From a virus, in the IMG/VR virus record IMGVR_UViG_3300006916_000352, positions 1 through 25,121 of that record: 25,121 nucleotides of DNA; one strand, given 5' to 3'. The notes beneath the pieces are model-generated. The model saw only the letters and a program-made list of their open reading frames with translations. It was not told the DNA's origin and did no database searches. Shown here piece after piece: positions 1-5,535 of this stretch (positions are counted from its first letter, which is position 1; every line of letters begins with the position of its first letter). The translations under genes and the position numbers were made by a program.

Positions 1-715
1 CTTTGAGTTCATCATAAGACTTATAGTTCTTAGGATCAGAGAACTCGGATAGATCATATGCTTTGTTATATACAGCTTCAAGCTTTTCTTCATCACCGTC
101 ATATAGAGGGCTAGCACCACGGAACTCTGATTTATCGTAGTTACGATAACCTTCAACCTGGCGAATCTTTAATACAAAGTCTGCACCTTCCCAAAAGTTA
201 AATGGGTCCACAGGCTTTTCATCTGGAAACTCGGGTTGTAGTTGGTCCATGATTTTATCAAAGATCTTTTTACCGAACTGATACATCATTACTTTACCTT
301 CATTTTCAGGAGCAGAAGGATCAGATACAACTAAGACATTAGCTACATAATGTAGACGACGCTTACGTTGTCTTACTGTTTCCTTATCAGACTCAACACC
401 TGAGTTCCAAAGGCGTGTATTCATTTCAGATACTGGATCTTGTTGACCAATAGATGTAAGTGATCTTTCAATGTACCACTGACCTGTTGGTCCTTTGAAA
501 CCATGATCCCAATAACGAACCCAAGGTAACTCATTACCTTCAGTTGCTGGAAGGAACCTTAGGATAGCATAACCATTGCCGGCTTTATCTACTGTTGGTT
601 TCCAAATACGATCATCGCCGTATTTCTTTTTCTGTTGTTCTCCACCTGCAGATTGTGCTGCTGCGACTAGTTTCGAAAAGTCGGTACGTGTACGTTTTAA
701 ATTTGCAAAAGACAT
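1..715 (-). CDS. 32: Single-stranded DNA-binding protein gp32 (3' end cut by window edge)
   Basis: Recognised from strong similarity to T4 gp32, which coats ssDNA during replication, recombination and repair. About 238 residues are present; the acidic C-terminal tail lies outside the window. Visible landmarks are the basic N-terminus MSFANLKRTRTDFSKL (the cooperativity arm), RFLPA, the HGF...WYIE segment, DPSAPENEGKV and FGKKIFDKI, in the order found in T4. ATG at 713-715 has GGAG about 10 bases upstream. The T4 zinc cysteines (C77, C87, C90) are absent: the segment after WYIE reads RSLTSIGQQDPVSEMNTRLW, with no cysteine, so this is a zinc-less gp32. It has its own sigma70-like promoter at 775-803. 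Confidence 0.95.
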   Translation of the reverse strand, partial: MSFANLKRTRTDFSKLVAAAQSAGGEQQKKKYGDDRIWKPTVDKAGNGYAILRFLPATEGNELPWVRYWDHGFKGPTGQWYIERSLTSIGQQDPVSEMNTRLWNSGVESDKETVRQRKRRLHYVANVLVVSDPSAPENEGKVMMYQFGKKIFDKIMDQLQPEFPDEKPVDPFNFWEGADFVLKIRQVEGYRNYDKSEFRGASPLYDGDEEKLEAVYNKAYDLSEFSDPKNYKSYDELK

Positions 716-774
716 TTATATTCTCCATATGTTTTTATATTTGCTGAATTATCCACATTATTCATGATATGATT

Positions 775-803
775 ATTATATACTAGTTTACTCAATAGGT
801 AAA
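775..803 (-). promoter_or_regulatory. Promoter in front of gene 32
   Basis: On the minus strand TTTACC (-35) is followed by a 17-base spacer and TATAAT (-10). It overlaps the end of gene 33 and lies about 60 bases upstream of the gene 32 start, so gp32 can be made independently of the upstream operon. Confidence 0.6.
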
Positions 804-1021
804 CTGTTTTGTCGAGGTAAAAAGTTTAATCTCATTGCCTCGGCCTCAATTTTATTTTTTATAATTGGTGAAATGAATTTCTTCACTTCCTCTAGTTCCA
901 CCTCATGCTTTTCACAGAGGTGGATGACTGCATCCATATAGGATGACTTATGACTTTGGACGGTAGTTTCTATTTCCTTTGCGAAGTCGCTTTTGGTTAG
1001 AAAGGTTTTTTCTTGCTGCAT
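788..1021 (-). CDS. 33: Late transcription coactivator gp33
   Basis: A 77-residue protein whose body (SSYMDAVIHLCEKHEVELEE, then ISPIIKNKIEAEAMRLNFLP) resembles the gp33 of marine T4-type phages. In T4, gp33 bridges RNA polymerase core and the sliding clamp at late promoters bound by gp55. The start MQQEKTFL at 1019-1021 was chosen because GAGGA lies directly upstream; an ATG at 1028-1030 (MRIMQQ) is equally possible. The reading frame stays open further upstream but only inside the preceding gene. It lies directly before gene 32, as in T4 (33-59-32), but no gp59 is seen between them. It overlaps the preceding gene by 74 bases in another frame. Confidence 0.75.
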   Translation of the reverse strand: MQQEKTFLTKSDFAKEIETTVQSHKSSYMDAVIHLCEKHEVELEEVKKFISPIIKNKIEAEAMRLNFLPRQNSLPIE

Positions 1022-1538
1022 TATCCTCATTTTCCATTTCTTGAGTATATTCTTCGCCGATGTCTGGATAGAAGACACCAACTGTTCTTTTAGGTGTACC
1101 ATCTGAATGGTATGCCATTGTTACACTACGATAACGAATACGGTTTTGTTTTTCTTCACCGTAACGAAAATCTCGATACACGCCGTCACCTAAGTATCTT
1201 TGTAAGTTAAAGATATAAGCTTCAGTATCAAAATAAGCTTGTCGCTCATTCTTATCCTTACTGTCTTTGAAACCTTTCATAGACTTAAGAATATCTTTTT
1301 GATATTTTAGCCAGTCTTTTACTTTATTAGGATTTAGAGGATGATCCTCAGGCAAGTCACGAATAGCCTCATCAATAGATAAGTTTTTAGCAGGACCACG
1401 AGCTTCACGTGCTTTTTTCATACGCTCGACAAGAACAGCTTTTTGCTCTTCAGTAAGCTTACGTTTCTTACGTGTCTTTTTTACTTCACCCATAACGGTG
1501 CCTTTGACATCTTCTCTAAATTTATCACGCTTTGACAT
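948..1538 (-). CDS. Conserved T4-like hypothetical protein, highly charged
   Basis: 196 residues, Lys/Arg/Glu rich, with a basic N-terminus (VKKTRKKRKLTEEQK), a central charged helical part and a region (RYRSVTMAYHSDGTPKRTVG) that looks like a folded core. Proteins of this kind occur in marine T4-type phages next to genes 33/32, but I cannot name a function. The start is supported by AAGGAG 9 bases upstream and by the early promoter at 1567-1595. The last 23 codons overlap gene 33. The basic character would suit a nucleic-acid-associated role, which is only inference. Confidence 0.85.
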   Translation of the reverse strand: MSKRDKFREDVKGTVMGEVKKTRKKRKLTEEQKAVLVERMKKAREARGPAKNLSIDEAIRDLPEDHPLNPNKVKDWLKYQKDILKSMKGFKDSKDKNERQAYFDTEAYIFNLQRYLGDGVYRDFRYGEEKQNRIRYRSVTMAYHSDGTPKRTVGVFYPDIGEEYTQEMENEDNAARKNLSNQKRLRKGNRNYRPKS

Positions 1539-1566
1539 GTATGTAACTCCTTCAGTTTACTATTAT

Positions 1567-1595
1567 ATTCTACCACAGTCGTGAGAAAAAGTAAA
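1567..1595 (-). promoter_or_regulatory. T4-type early promoter
   Basis: Minus strand: GTTTACT (-35), 17-base spacer ending in TGTGG, TAGAAT (-10). The extended TGTGG before the -10 matches the T4 early promoter style. It drives 948-1538 and then genes 33 and 32. An A-rich upstream block (1596-1636) is shared with two other promoters in the window. Confidence 0.8.
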
Positions 1596-1636
1596 CCTTT
1601 TTGTTTCGTTTAGAAACAATTACTTACGTTTTTTTT
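1596..1636 (-). repeat. Promoter-upstream A-rich repeat, copy 1
   Basis: About 40 bases directly upstream of the -35, nearly identical to 4203-4242 and 11041-11081. On the minus strand it runs from an A-tract through CGTAAGT to AAACRAAACAAAAAGG. The position and composition suit an UP element for the RNA polymerase alpha subunits. Confidence 0.75.
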
Positions 1637-1638
1637 AA

Positions 1639-1848
1639 TTATGAATTTTCTTCATCAAGAGGAATGAGTTCAATCTCGCCGTCACGTGTTCGATAACGAA
1701 CAAATCCACCTTCGACTAAATAGTCGATTGTATGTTCTATGGTATCGTTCTTATCGCCTTCGCCGTAGTGTCTTCCAATCATGAAAGCACAACCAGCAGC
1801 ACCGGCTAATAAGATCCACAATACAGCTTGTGATGAGATGTAAATCAT
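1639..1848 (-). CDS. Small membrane protein behind a late promoter
   Basis: 69 residues with one N-terminal membrane segment (about residues 7-25, VLWILLAGAAGCAFMIG), followed by a soluble acidic tail containing FVRYRTRDGEIELIP, which looks like a small beta unit. ATG at 1846-1848 follows AAGGGGA. A perfect late box TATAAATA at 1872-1879 lies just upstream, so it is probably expressed with the structural genes. No family recognised. Confidence 0.75.
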   Translation of the reverse strand: MIYISSQAVLWILLAGAAGCAFMIGRHYGEGDKNDTIEHTIDYLVEGGFVRYRTRDGEIELIPLDEENS

Positions 1849-1871
1849 TCATTCCCCTTATAGCGTAGTAC

Positions 1872-1879
1872 TATTTATA
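1872..1879 (-). promoter_or_regulatory. T4-type late promoter
   Basis: An exact TATAAATA on the minus strand, between the stop of 1880-2152 and the start of 1639-1848, giving a leader of about 18 bases with a ribosome binding site. This is the gp55-recognised late box of T4-type phages. Confidence 0.7.
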
Positions 1880-2152
1880 TTACGTGTCAACACCGTTAAA
1901 TGTACAGTCAAACGAGATAACGCTATCAACTCGAAAAGATCGCCATTGCTCTGATCCTACATCAATTACACGAATGACATCATTGTTAAAGCTCTTGCTT
2001 TCTTTGTCAGTGTTTTGATCTTTGGATGTTGTAGGTATCCAATCTTCATGAAGAGTGCACATCATATCACGCTCTTCACCATTTGCTTTTTTAAAGATTA
2101 CACGGCATTTACGTTTCCGCAACTCGACAATCATTTCTTCACGATTCATCAT
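1880..2152 (-). CDS. SH3-barrel-like (DUF2693-type) phage protein
   Basis: 90 residues when started at the ATG at 2150-2152, which has GGAGGA 7 bases upstream; a longer frame reaches 2191. The pattern 'REEMIVELRKRKCRVIFKK', then GEER.MMCTLHEDWIP and DVIRVIDVGSEQWRSFRVDSV resembles small phage proteins annotated as SH3 beta-barrel or DUF2693. Their role is unknown; CRVIFKK and WRSFRVDSV probably form barrel strands. Third gene of the 2559 operon, overlapping the previous stop by 14 bases. Confidence 0.75.
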   Translation of the reverse strand: MMNREEMIVELRKRKCRVIFKKANGEERDMMCTLHEDWIPTTSKDQNTDKESKSFNNDVIRVIDVGSEQWRSFRVDSVISFDCTFNGVDT

Positions 2153-2297
2153 TAGATGATCCTCCATTAGCACGTCTTTCATTATCTGCAATTATCCTTT
2201 CCAATAATTTTTCAGCACGACCTAAACGATAGTTGATCTTAGAAATCTTTTCGTTTAGATCATGCACTTTCATTTCTAATTGATTAGTCCCAGTCAT
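2139..2297 (-). CDS. Small coiled-coil protein
   Basis: 52 residues starting MTGTNQLEMKVHDLNEKI, with a heptad-like pattern through residues 6-40 and a hydrophilic Gly/Ser/Asn tail. ATG at 2295-2297 follows AAGG with 8 bases spacing and overlaps the end of the upstream gene by 14 bases, as expected for translational coupling. A longer frame exists but lies inside the neighbour. Function unknown; such proteins usually oligomerise. Confidence 0.65.
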   Translation of the reverse strand: MTGTNQLEMKVHDLNEKISKINYRLGRAEKLLERIIADNERRANGGSSNDES

Positions 2298-2559
2298 TAT
2301 CGAACCTTGTAGTTTCGTACATGACTTCGCCATAATATTCTTTGGCGTACTTAGAAGCATCAGTCCATGCATACATGTTTTCACCTTCTTTAGGTATTTG
2401 CATGAAGTCACGCTTAGCTTTTTTAGCTTTCTTTTTTACAGTAGCTGATTGAGCACGAACCTTAGCCATACGCTGTTTACGTGCTTCGTTTTGTTTTTTC
2501 GTTTCAGCGATTCTTTTGATTAGCGCCATACGATCGTCATAATTAGTTGCAACAGTCAT
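2284..2559 (-). CDS. Lys-rich hypothetical early protein
   Basis: 91 residues. The start MTVATNYDDRMAL (ATG 2557-2559) is set by GAAGGAG with a 7-base spacing; the ATG at 2572-2574 is part of that ribosome binding site. Residues 15-55 are very basic (KKKAKKAKR), followed by an acidic/aromatic C-terminus (MYAWTDASKYAKEYYGEVMY). A basic early phage protein may bind nucleic acid or host RNA polymerase, but nothing specific is visible. Confidence 0.75.
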   Translation of the reverse strand: MTVATNYDDRMALIKRIAETKKQNEARKQRMAKVRAQSATVKKKAKKAKRDFMQIPKEGENMYAWTDASKYAKEYYGEVMYETTRFDNDWD

Positions 2560-2577
2560 TATATTCTCCTTCAATTT

Positions 2578-2657
2578 CTATAACCTTTCTACCACAGTTA
2601 AAAACAAATGTACACCATTATTTTTAATTTATGTAATGGTGTATCATTTATGTTACA
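2578..2657 (-). repeat. Promoter/stem-loop cassette, copy A
   Basis: 80 bases that match 2884-2963 with five mismatches by direct comparison; the last 52 bases (2606-2657) are identical. It contains an early promoter and an upstream perfect 9-bp inverted repeat, ACACCATTA (2612-2620) and TAATGGTGT (2634-2642). The stop codon of the upstream gene lies inside it. The arrangement matches PeSL regulatory cassettes of T4-type phages. Confidence 0.85.
2586..2614 (-). promoter_or_regulatory. T4-type early promoter in cassette A
   Basis: TGTACA (-35), 17 bases ending in TGTGG, TAGAAA (-10), minus strand. The -35 overlaps the promoter-proximal arm of the inverted repeat. Drives 2284-2559 and the two genes after it. 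Confidence 0.75.
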
Positions 2658-2865
2658 GTTCATTTGGATTGTTTTTGTAAAGTTTAATAAGTTGAGAAAG
2701 TGTTAGATTATAAAAGATAGATGTTTTAGGATTATGAGGAGGGAAGATTAAAAAATCCGTAGTGGATGGAAGGTTAAGAGATTTGATATGTTTAATGATT
2801 TGAGGAATGGTTTTAAAAGATAGAGGTTGATTATAGTTAGTGTGGTTAATAAGAGTATAAGTCAT
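2653..2865 (-). CDS. Hypothetical early protein between two direct repeats
   Basis: 70 residues, rich in Asn, Ile, Leu, Pro and Thr and poor in acidic residues, which is unlike its Lys/Glu-rich neighbours. No domain recognised. ATG follows AAAGGAG with about 8 bases spacing. The gene is enclosed by two near-identical 80-bp cassettes and its stop lies in the downstream one, so it forms a self-contained promoter-gene unit that could be gained or lost by recombination between the repeats. Confidence 0.7.
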   Translation of the reverse strand: MTYTLINHTNYNQPLSFKTIPQIIKHIKSLNLPSTTDFLIFPPHNPKTSIFYNLTLSQLIKLYKNNPNEL

Positions 2866-2883
2866 ATGTGTCTCCTTTTCTGA

Positions 2884-2963
2884 CTATAACCTTTCTACTA
2901 TAGTTTAAACTAAATGTACACCATTATTTTTAATTTATGTAATGGTGTATCATTTATGTTACA
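2884..2963 (-). repeat. Promoter/stem-loop cassette, copy B
   Basis: Second copy of the 80-base cassette, with inverted-repeat arms at 2918-2926 and 2940-2948 and the stop codon of 2954-3193 inside it. The five differences from copy A all lie in the spacer between -10 and -35. Confidence 0.85.
2892..2920 (-). promoter_or_regulatory. T4-type early promoter in cassette B
   Basis: TGTACA, 17-base spacer, TAGAAA on the minus strand. Serves 2653-2865. Confidence 0.7.
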
Positions 2964-3193
2964 CCTCTCTTCTTATCTAAAACAAACGTTCCTTCGGATA
3001 AGTAAAAAGATTTCATAAGTTTAAAATACGTTTCTGGTTTGAAAGTTACAACATCAAACTGTTTCATCTTTTCATTCCACTGGCGAATATGACAATAGTC
3101 ATCGTATAGCAGCGCTTGCACATCCTCGAGCTCACCAGTGTCATCCATCACAGTGATAGTGGTTTCATCCATATCAAATTCTACAGTAATCAT
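2954..3193 (-). CDS. Hypothetical early protein
   Basis: 79 residues, acidic N-terminal half (VEFDMDETTITVMDDTGELED) suggesting beta strands, then a mixed helical part with FKLMKSFYL and a basic C-terminus. ATG overlaps the stop of the upstream gene (ATGA), so it is translationally coupled. Last gene of the operon starting at 4144. No family recognised. Confidence 0.75.
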   Translation of the reverse strand: MITVEFDMDETTITVMDDTGELEDVQALLYDDYCHIRQWNEKMKQFDVVTFKPETYFKLMKSFYLSEGTFVLDKKRGVT

Positions 3194-3402
3194 TCTTTTA
3201 CATTCAAATTACTGGGGCTGTATTGTTCCCCATTATATTGAGATCCAGTTTTACTTTTACCTGTTTCAACGCCGCTGTTACATCCAACGACAACTAATAA
3301 CAAAAAGAATACAGACCAACCTACTACTCTTTTAGTCCACAGCATAAACTGATCAAAAGTTTTCTCTGCTTCGATTTGTGCTGATTGTTTCGGATCCATC
3401 AT
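3190..3402 (-). CDS. Small membrane protein resembling aa3 oxidase subunit IV, or a lipoprotein
   Basis: 70 residues. The N-terminal part EAEKTFDQFMLWTKRVVGW followed by one membrane segment (about residues 27-41) is laid out like the small alphaproteobacterial cytochrome c oxidase subunit IV family (EKTF.GF...W, then a helix). The end of the helix, VVVGC, could also be a lipobox, with a hydrophilic Ser/Asn/Gly tail after the cysteine. Neither is proven. ATG overlaps the upstream stop (ATGA); a second ATG follows at once. Confidence 0.75.
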   Translation of the reverse strand: MMDPKQSAQIEAEKTFDQFMLWTKRVVGWSVFFLLLVVVGCNSGVETGKSKTGSQYNGEQYSPSNLNVKE

Positions 3403-3554
3403 TCAGGCTCCACCCATGGATAACAAGGTACAAGAATACTTTGCTTACAGTATCTCGCGTTGTCAACTAATAACAATGGTACGCCAAAAATAAAGAATGC
3501 ACATACAAGAAATGCCCATCCTAGTCCTTTTGTAGTACAATAATTTTCACTCAT
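3399..3554 (-). CDS. Small single-pass membrane protein
   Basis: 51 residues, MSENYCTTKGLGWAFLVCAF..., with one membrane helix at about residues 11-30 and a cysteine-containing C-terminal part (C36, C44). It fills the gap between 3555-3761 and 3190-3402 exactly: its ATG abuts the upstream stop and its TGA overlaps the next ATG. Function unknown. Confidence 0.7.
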   Translation of the reverse strand: MSENYCTTKGLGWAFLVCAFFIFGVPLLLVDNARYCKQSILVPCYPWVEPE

Positions 3555-3761
3555 TTACCACTCCTTGTAGTGTCCCATTTTTTCGTTATCACGGTAACCT
3601 GCAGTGTAGGCTGTAATTTCTGCAGGAGTCATATCTTTCATTTCAACTTTATCAGACATATTTGTATCGCCTGTAAAGTAATGAGGATTGAAAGGACGGC
3701 GGTAGTAACTATCAGCACCACCGCGATCAAAAGGTCCGCCATGTCTTTTACTATATCCCAT
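3555..3761 (-). CDS. Conserved small phage protein
   Basis: 68 residues. The N-terminus MGYSKRHGGPFDRGGADSYY and the C-terminal EITAYTAGYRDNE resemble a short protein found in phages of alphaproteobacteria and marine T4-type phages. It is rich in Gly, Tyr and His with no membrane segment. Function unknown. Coupled to the upstream gene by TAATG. Confidence 0.8.
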   Translation of the reverse strand: MGYSKRHGGPFDRGGADSYYRRPFNPHYFTGDTNMSDKVEMKDMTPAEITAYTAGYRDNEKMGHYKEW

Positions 3762-4144
3762 TACGCACCTCTATAAAGCTTACGGATATTATTAATGTCT
3801 TCGAATCCAATATCCATTTTCCACAAAGCATGCTCAAAGTCCTGATCACATTCAGGATCGCAATTCTCATTTACAATAAGAAGACGAAGAGCTAGCTTCC
3901 AGTTACATTTAAGAGAATTCATTCTTGAACGAATGTTTTTACGAAGATCTACAAGAGCTTCTGCTTCTTTTTCTTTTGCGACTTCGATACCTTCATCAAG
4001 TATATCGCAAAGCTCATCCCATAAAAGTTGCTTTTGAACTCGATTCATGCCGTTCCATTTTTCCATGAAACCTTGACGAGGACGAAAACCATAAGCATCT
4101 TTGTGTAAGTCAGAAATTAAATTATCGTCAAAACAAAAAGCCAT
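3761..4144 (-). CDS. Conserved phage hypothetical protein
   Basis: 127 residues, first gene of an early operon of five. The N-terminal LHKDAYGFRPRQGFMEKWN is a pattern I recognise from many phage hypothetical proteins; helices rich in Glu/Lys follow, then an acidic Cys/Asp part (NENCDPECDQD). Function unknown. ATG follows GAAGGAG, and the early promoter at 4174-4202 is about 30 bases upstream. Confidence 0.85.
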   Translation of the reverse strand: MAFCFDDNLISDLHKDAYGFRPRQGFMEKWNGMNRVQKQLLWDELCDILDEGIEVAKEKEAEALVDLRKNIRSRMNSLKCNWKLALRLLIVNENCDPECDQDFEHALWKMDIGFEDINNIRKLYRGA

Positions 4145-4173
4145 ATCATATCTCCTTCATAACTTATAGTATT

Positions 4174-4202
4174 ATTCTACCACAAGTAAATTAGAATGTA
4201 CA
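4174..4202 (-). promoter_or_regulatory. T4-type early promoter
   Basis: TGTACA, 17 bases ending TGTGG, TAGAAT on the minus strand, with the A-rich upstream block 4203-4242. Drives the operon 4144 to 2954. Confidence 0.8.
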
Positions 4203-4242
4203 CCTTTTTGTTTTGTTTAAAATCAATCACTTACGTTTTTTT
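4203..4242 (-). repeat. Promoter-upstream A-rich repeat, copy 2
   Basis: Near-identical to 1596-1636 and 11041-11081. It overlaps the last codons and stop of gene 4223-4453 (Val-Ser-Asp end), so part of the element is coding. Confidence 0.8.
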
Positions 4243-4453
4243 CTTCGAGCTCTTCTTCTTTGGCTTTCTTGAGTTCAATAATAGTTTTGTTTAATTCAAT
4301 AACTTCATTTTCAAGATGGCGTATCTTTTTCTTTAGTTCACCTGTGTTTTGCCATACCATTTTGTCTACGTGCTGTAACTCGCTCCACATAGAGAAAACT
4401 ACACCACCGATGAATAAAACACCAAGTATAAGTAAGATAGCCAATACATCCAT
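4223..4453 (-). CDS. Membrane-anchored coiled-coil protein
   Basis: 76 residues: an N-terminal membrane helix (about residues 3-22, VLAILLILGVLFIGGVVF) and a long Lys/Glu coiled coil (about 40-70). ATG overlaps the upstream stop by one base (TAATG). Such architecture occurs in spanin-like and other phage envelope proteins, but there is no specific evidence of that here. Confidence 0.75.
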   Translation of the reverse strand: MDVLAILLILGVLFIGGVVFSMWSELQHVDKMVWQNTGELKKKIRHLENEVIELNKTIIELKKAKEEELEEKNVSD

Positions 4454-5010
4454 TATGCAGCTACCTTAAACCACTCTGGTACATCACGCTTAGTCCATAC
4501 CATTTTAAATCTATCTTGCTTTGTTTGATAGTATTCTTGATATGATCTAACAGATTGTCCTTCATGAATACACTGCGGTTCATGAGTCATAGCAAGTTTA
4601 AATTCTGTAAATGGCACCTGTGGAATATTCGTTGGCACTAATTCCAACCAAGGACGTAATTTTTCTGTGCCGTGCTTTTTGCCATAGCGATAAGTATACT
4701 CGTCAAGTAAAGCAACAAAGTGATCATAATGCCAATTGTAATTATATACTGATTCCATACTCCATACAGTACATGGATGACCATGATGCACAGCTTTGTA
4801 AAGTACATTTTCCATTTCTGGATTAGGATGCACCCAATAATTAATCATACGTTTGCCGGATTTTGATGGACGTTTTTCTGTGTAACCATCAAGCATACGA
4901 TGAGCAGTAGATAACATTTGTGCAGACTCAACTATCATCTTAACAACATGCTTGTCGCATTGCAATTGAGCTGCAATTACTGGATCACGATCTAAGACAA
5001 AAATATTCAT
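4453..5010 (-). CDS. Conserved His-rich phage protein, unknown function
   Basis: 185 residues. I recognise the general pattern from marine T4-type phages: N-terminal 'MNIFVLDRDP..AA', CDKHVVKMIVESAQMLSTAH, HHGHPCTVW and NYNWHYDHFVALLDEYTYRYG. Conserved His and acidic residues (H21, H37, H75-H78, H94, H97, E104) could form a metal or catalytic site, suggesting an enzyme, but none is established. It overlaps the upstream frame by four bases. Complete, with no membrane segment. Confidence 0.85.
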   Translation of the reverse strand: MNIFVLDRDPVIAAQLQCDKHVVKMIVESAQMLSTAHRMLDGYTEKRPSKSGKRMINYWVHPNPEMENVLYKAVHHGHPCTVWSMESVYNYNWHYDHFVALLDEYTYRYGKKHGTEKLRPWLELVPTNIPQVPFTEFKLAMTHEPQCIHEGQSVRSYQEYYQTKQDRFKMVWTKRDVPEWFKVAA

Positions 5011-5076
5011 TTGTTTAACTTCTTTCTCATTTTAAAATGCATATCACAGTATTTTTCTGTGTTGCTGATTGACCAA

Positions 5077-5253
5077 TCAAACTTTTTTGAGATACTCTCT
5101 ACAAAACTTTCGTAGTTCTTCCCGTTCCACTTCGATATCAACTGCCACAGGATCTCGTCGATTTGCATCCAGTTCATATTTTTCTCGATCTTCCGCGTAT
5201 TTCCTTCTGATGAACGCATGATAAGACTCATACTCCCTTTCTTTTTTAACCAT
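5077..5253 (-). CDS. Small charged early protein
   Basis: 58 residues, MVKKEREYESYHAFIRRKYA..., helical, Lys/Glu/Arg/Tyr rich. The early promoter 5283-5311 would start RNA near 5276, giving a short leader with AAGGA before this ATG (5251-5253). Third codon positions are AT-rich as expected here. A rival frame (5007-5231, with DEILWQLISKWNGKNYESFV) has GC-rich third positions over the shared part, so I prefer this one, though the rival would explain 5011-5076. Function unknown. Confidence 0.6.
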   Translation of the reverse strand: MVKKEREYESYHAFIRRKYAEDREKYELDANRRDPVAVDIEVEREELRKFCREYLKKV

Positions 5254-5398
5254 TGATTCGGTTCCTTACTCTATCTTCATATATTCTATAACAAAACACA
5301 CCAATTGTAAACCCCAAAATGTCAATATTTAGTAAAGTAACCGCAAAAATATTAGCGAAGAATAAACACGCCACATAATCATACCATCTCAACTCCAT
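5246..5398 (-). CDS. Small hydrophobic membrane protein
   Basis: 50 residues from ATG 5396-5398 (MELRWYDYVACLFF...), with two hydrophobic stretches (about 8-22 and 26-37) and a charged tail. The start overlaps the upstream stop by eight bases. The early promoter 5283-5311 lies within its 3' part, so coding and promoter would share sequence. No clear ribosome binding site, hence moderate confidence. Confidence 0.45.
   Translation of the reverse strand: MELRWYDYVACLFFANIFAVTLLNIDILGFTIGVFCYRIYEDRVRNRING
5283..5311 (-). promoter_or_regulatory. T4-type early promoter
   Basis: TTTACA, 17-base spacer, TAGAAT on the minus strand. The predicted RNA start is near 5276, about 23 bases before the ATG of 5077-5253. 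Confidence 0.75.
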
Positions 5399-5535
5399 AT
5401 CAACGCAGGCAAAACAAAAATCAATAAGAATATTGCAACAACATATAAAGCCCATTTCTCTGGACCATCAATCCAAGGTTGCTTTTTAGATTCATCCCAT
5501 CCTGTTTTTAAAGCCTCTTTCCAATTCATCTTCAT
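5389..5535 (-). CDS. Small C-terminally anchored membrane protein
   Basis: 48 residues, MKMNWKEALKTGWDES..., with a soluble Trp/Lys-rich N-terminus and one membrane helix near the C-terminus (about 30-46). The ATG overlaps the stop of the lipase gene (ATGA), so its translation is tied to the lipase. A second in-frame ATG lies two codons downstream. Function unknown; the coupling suggests a partner role. Confidence 0.65.
   Translation of the reverse strand: MKMNWKEALKTGWDESKKQPWIDGPEKWALYVVAIFLLIFVLPALIWS

Noticed and set aside
576-767. Plus-strand frame opposite gene 32
   Set aside because: Antisense shadow of gp32 with unnatural composition and no ribosome binding site.
2612-2642. Inverted repeat as an intrinsic terminator
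   Set aside because: Stem is good, but no T-tract follows on either strand, so it is described as a stem-loop only.
2578-2963. CRISPR-like array from the repeated cassettes
   Set aside because: Only two copies, 80 bp long, with promoters and a gene between them; not spacer-sized units.
5007-5231. 74-residue minus-strand frame as the main gene
   Set aside because: GC-rich third positions in the shared part and a poor start site; kept only as an alternative to 5077-5253.
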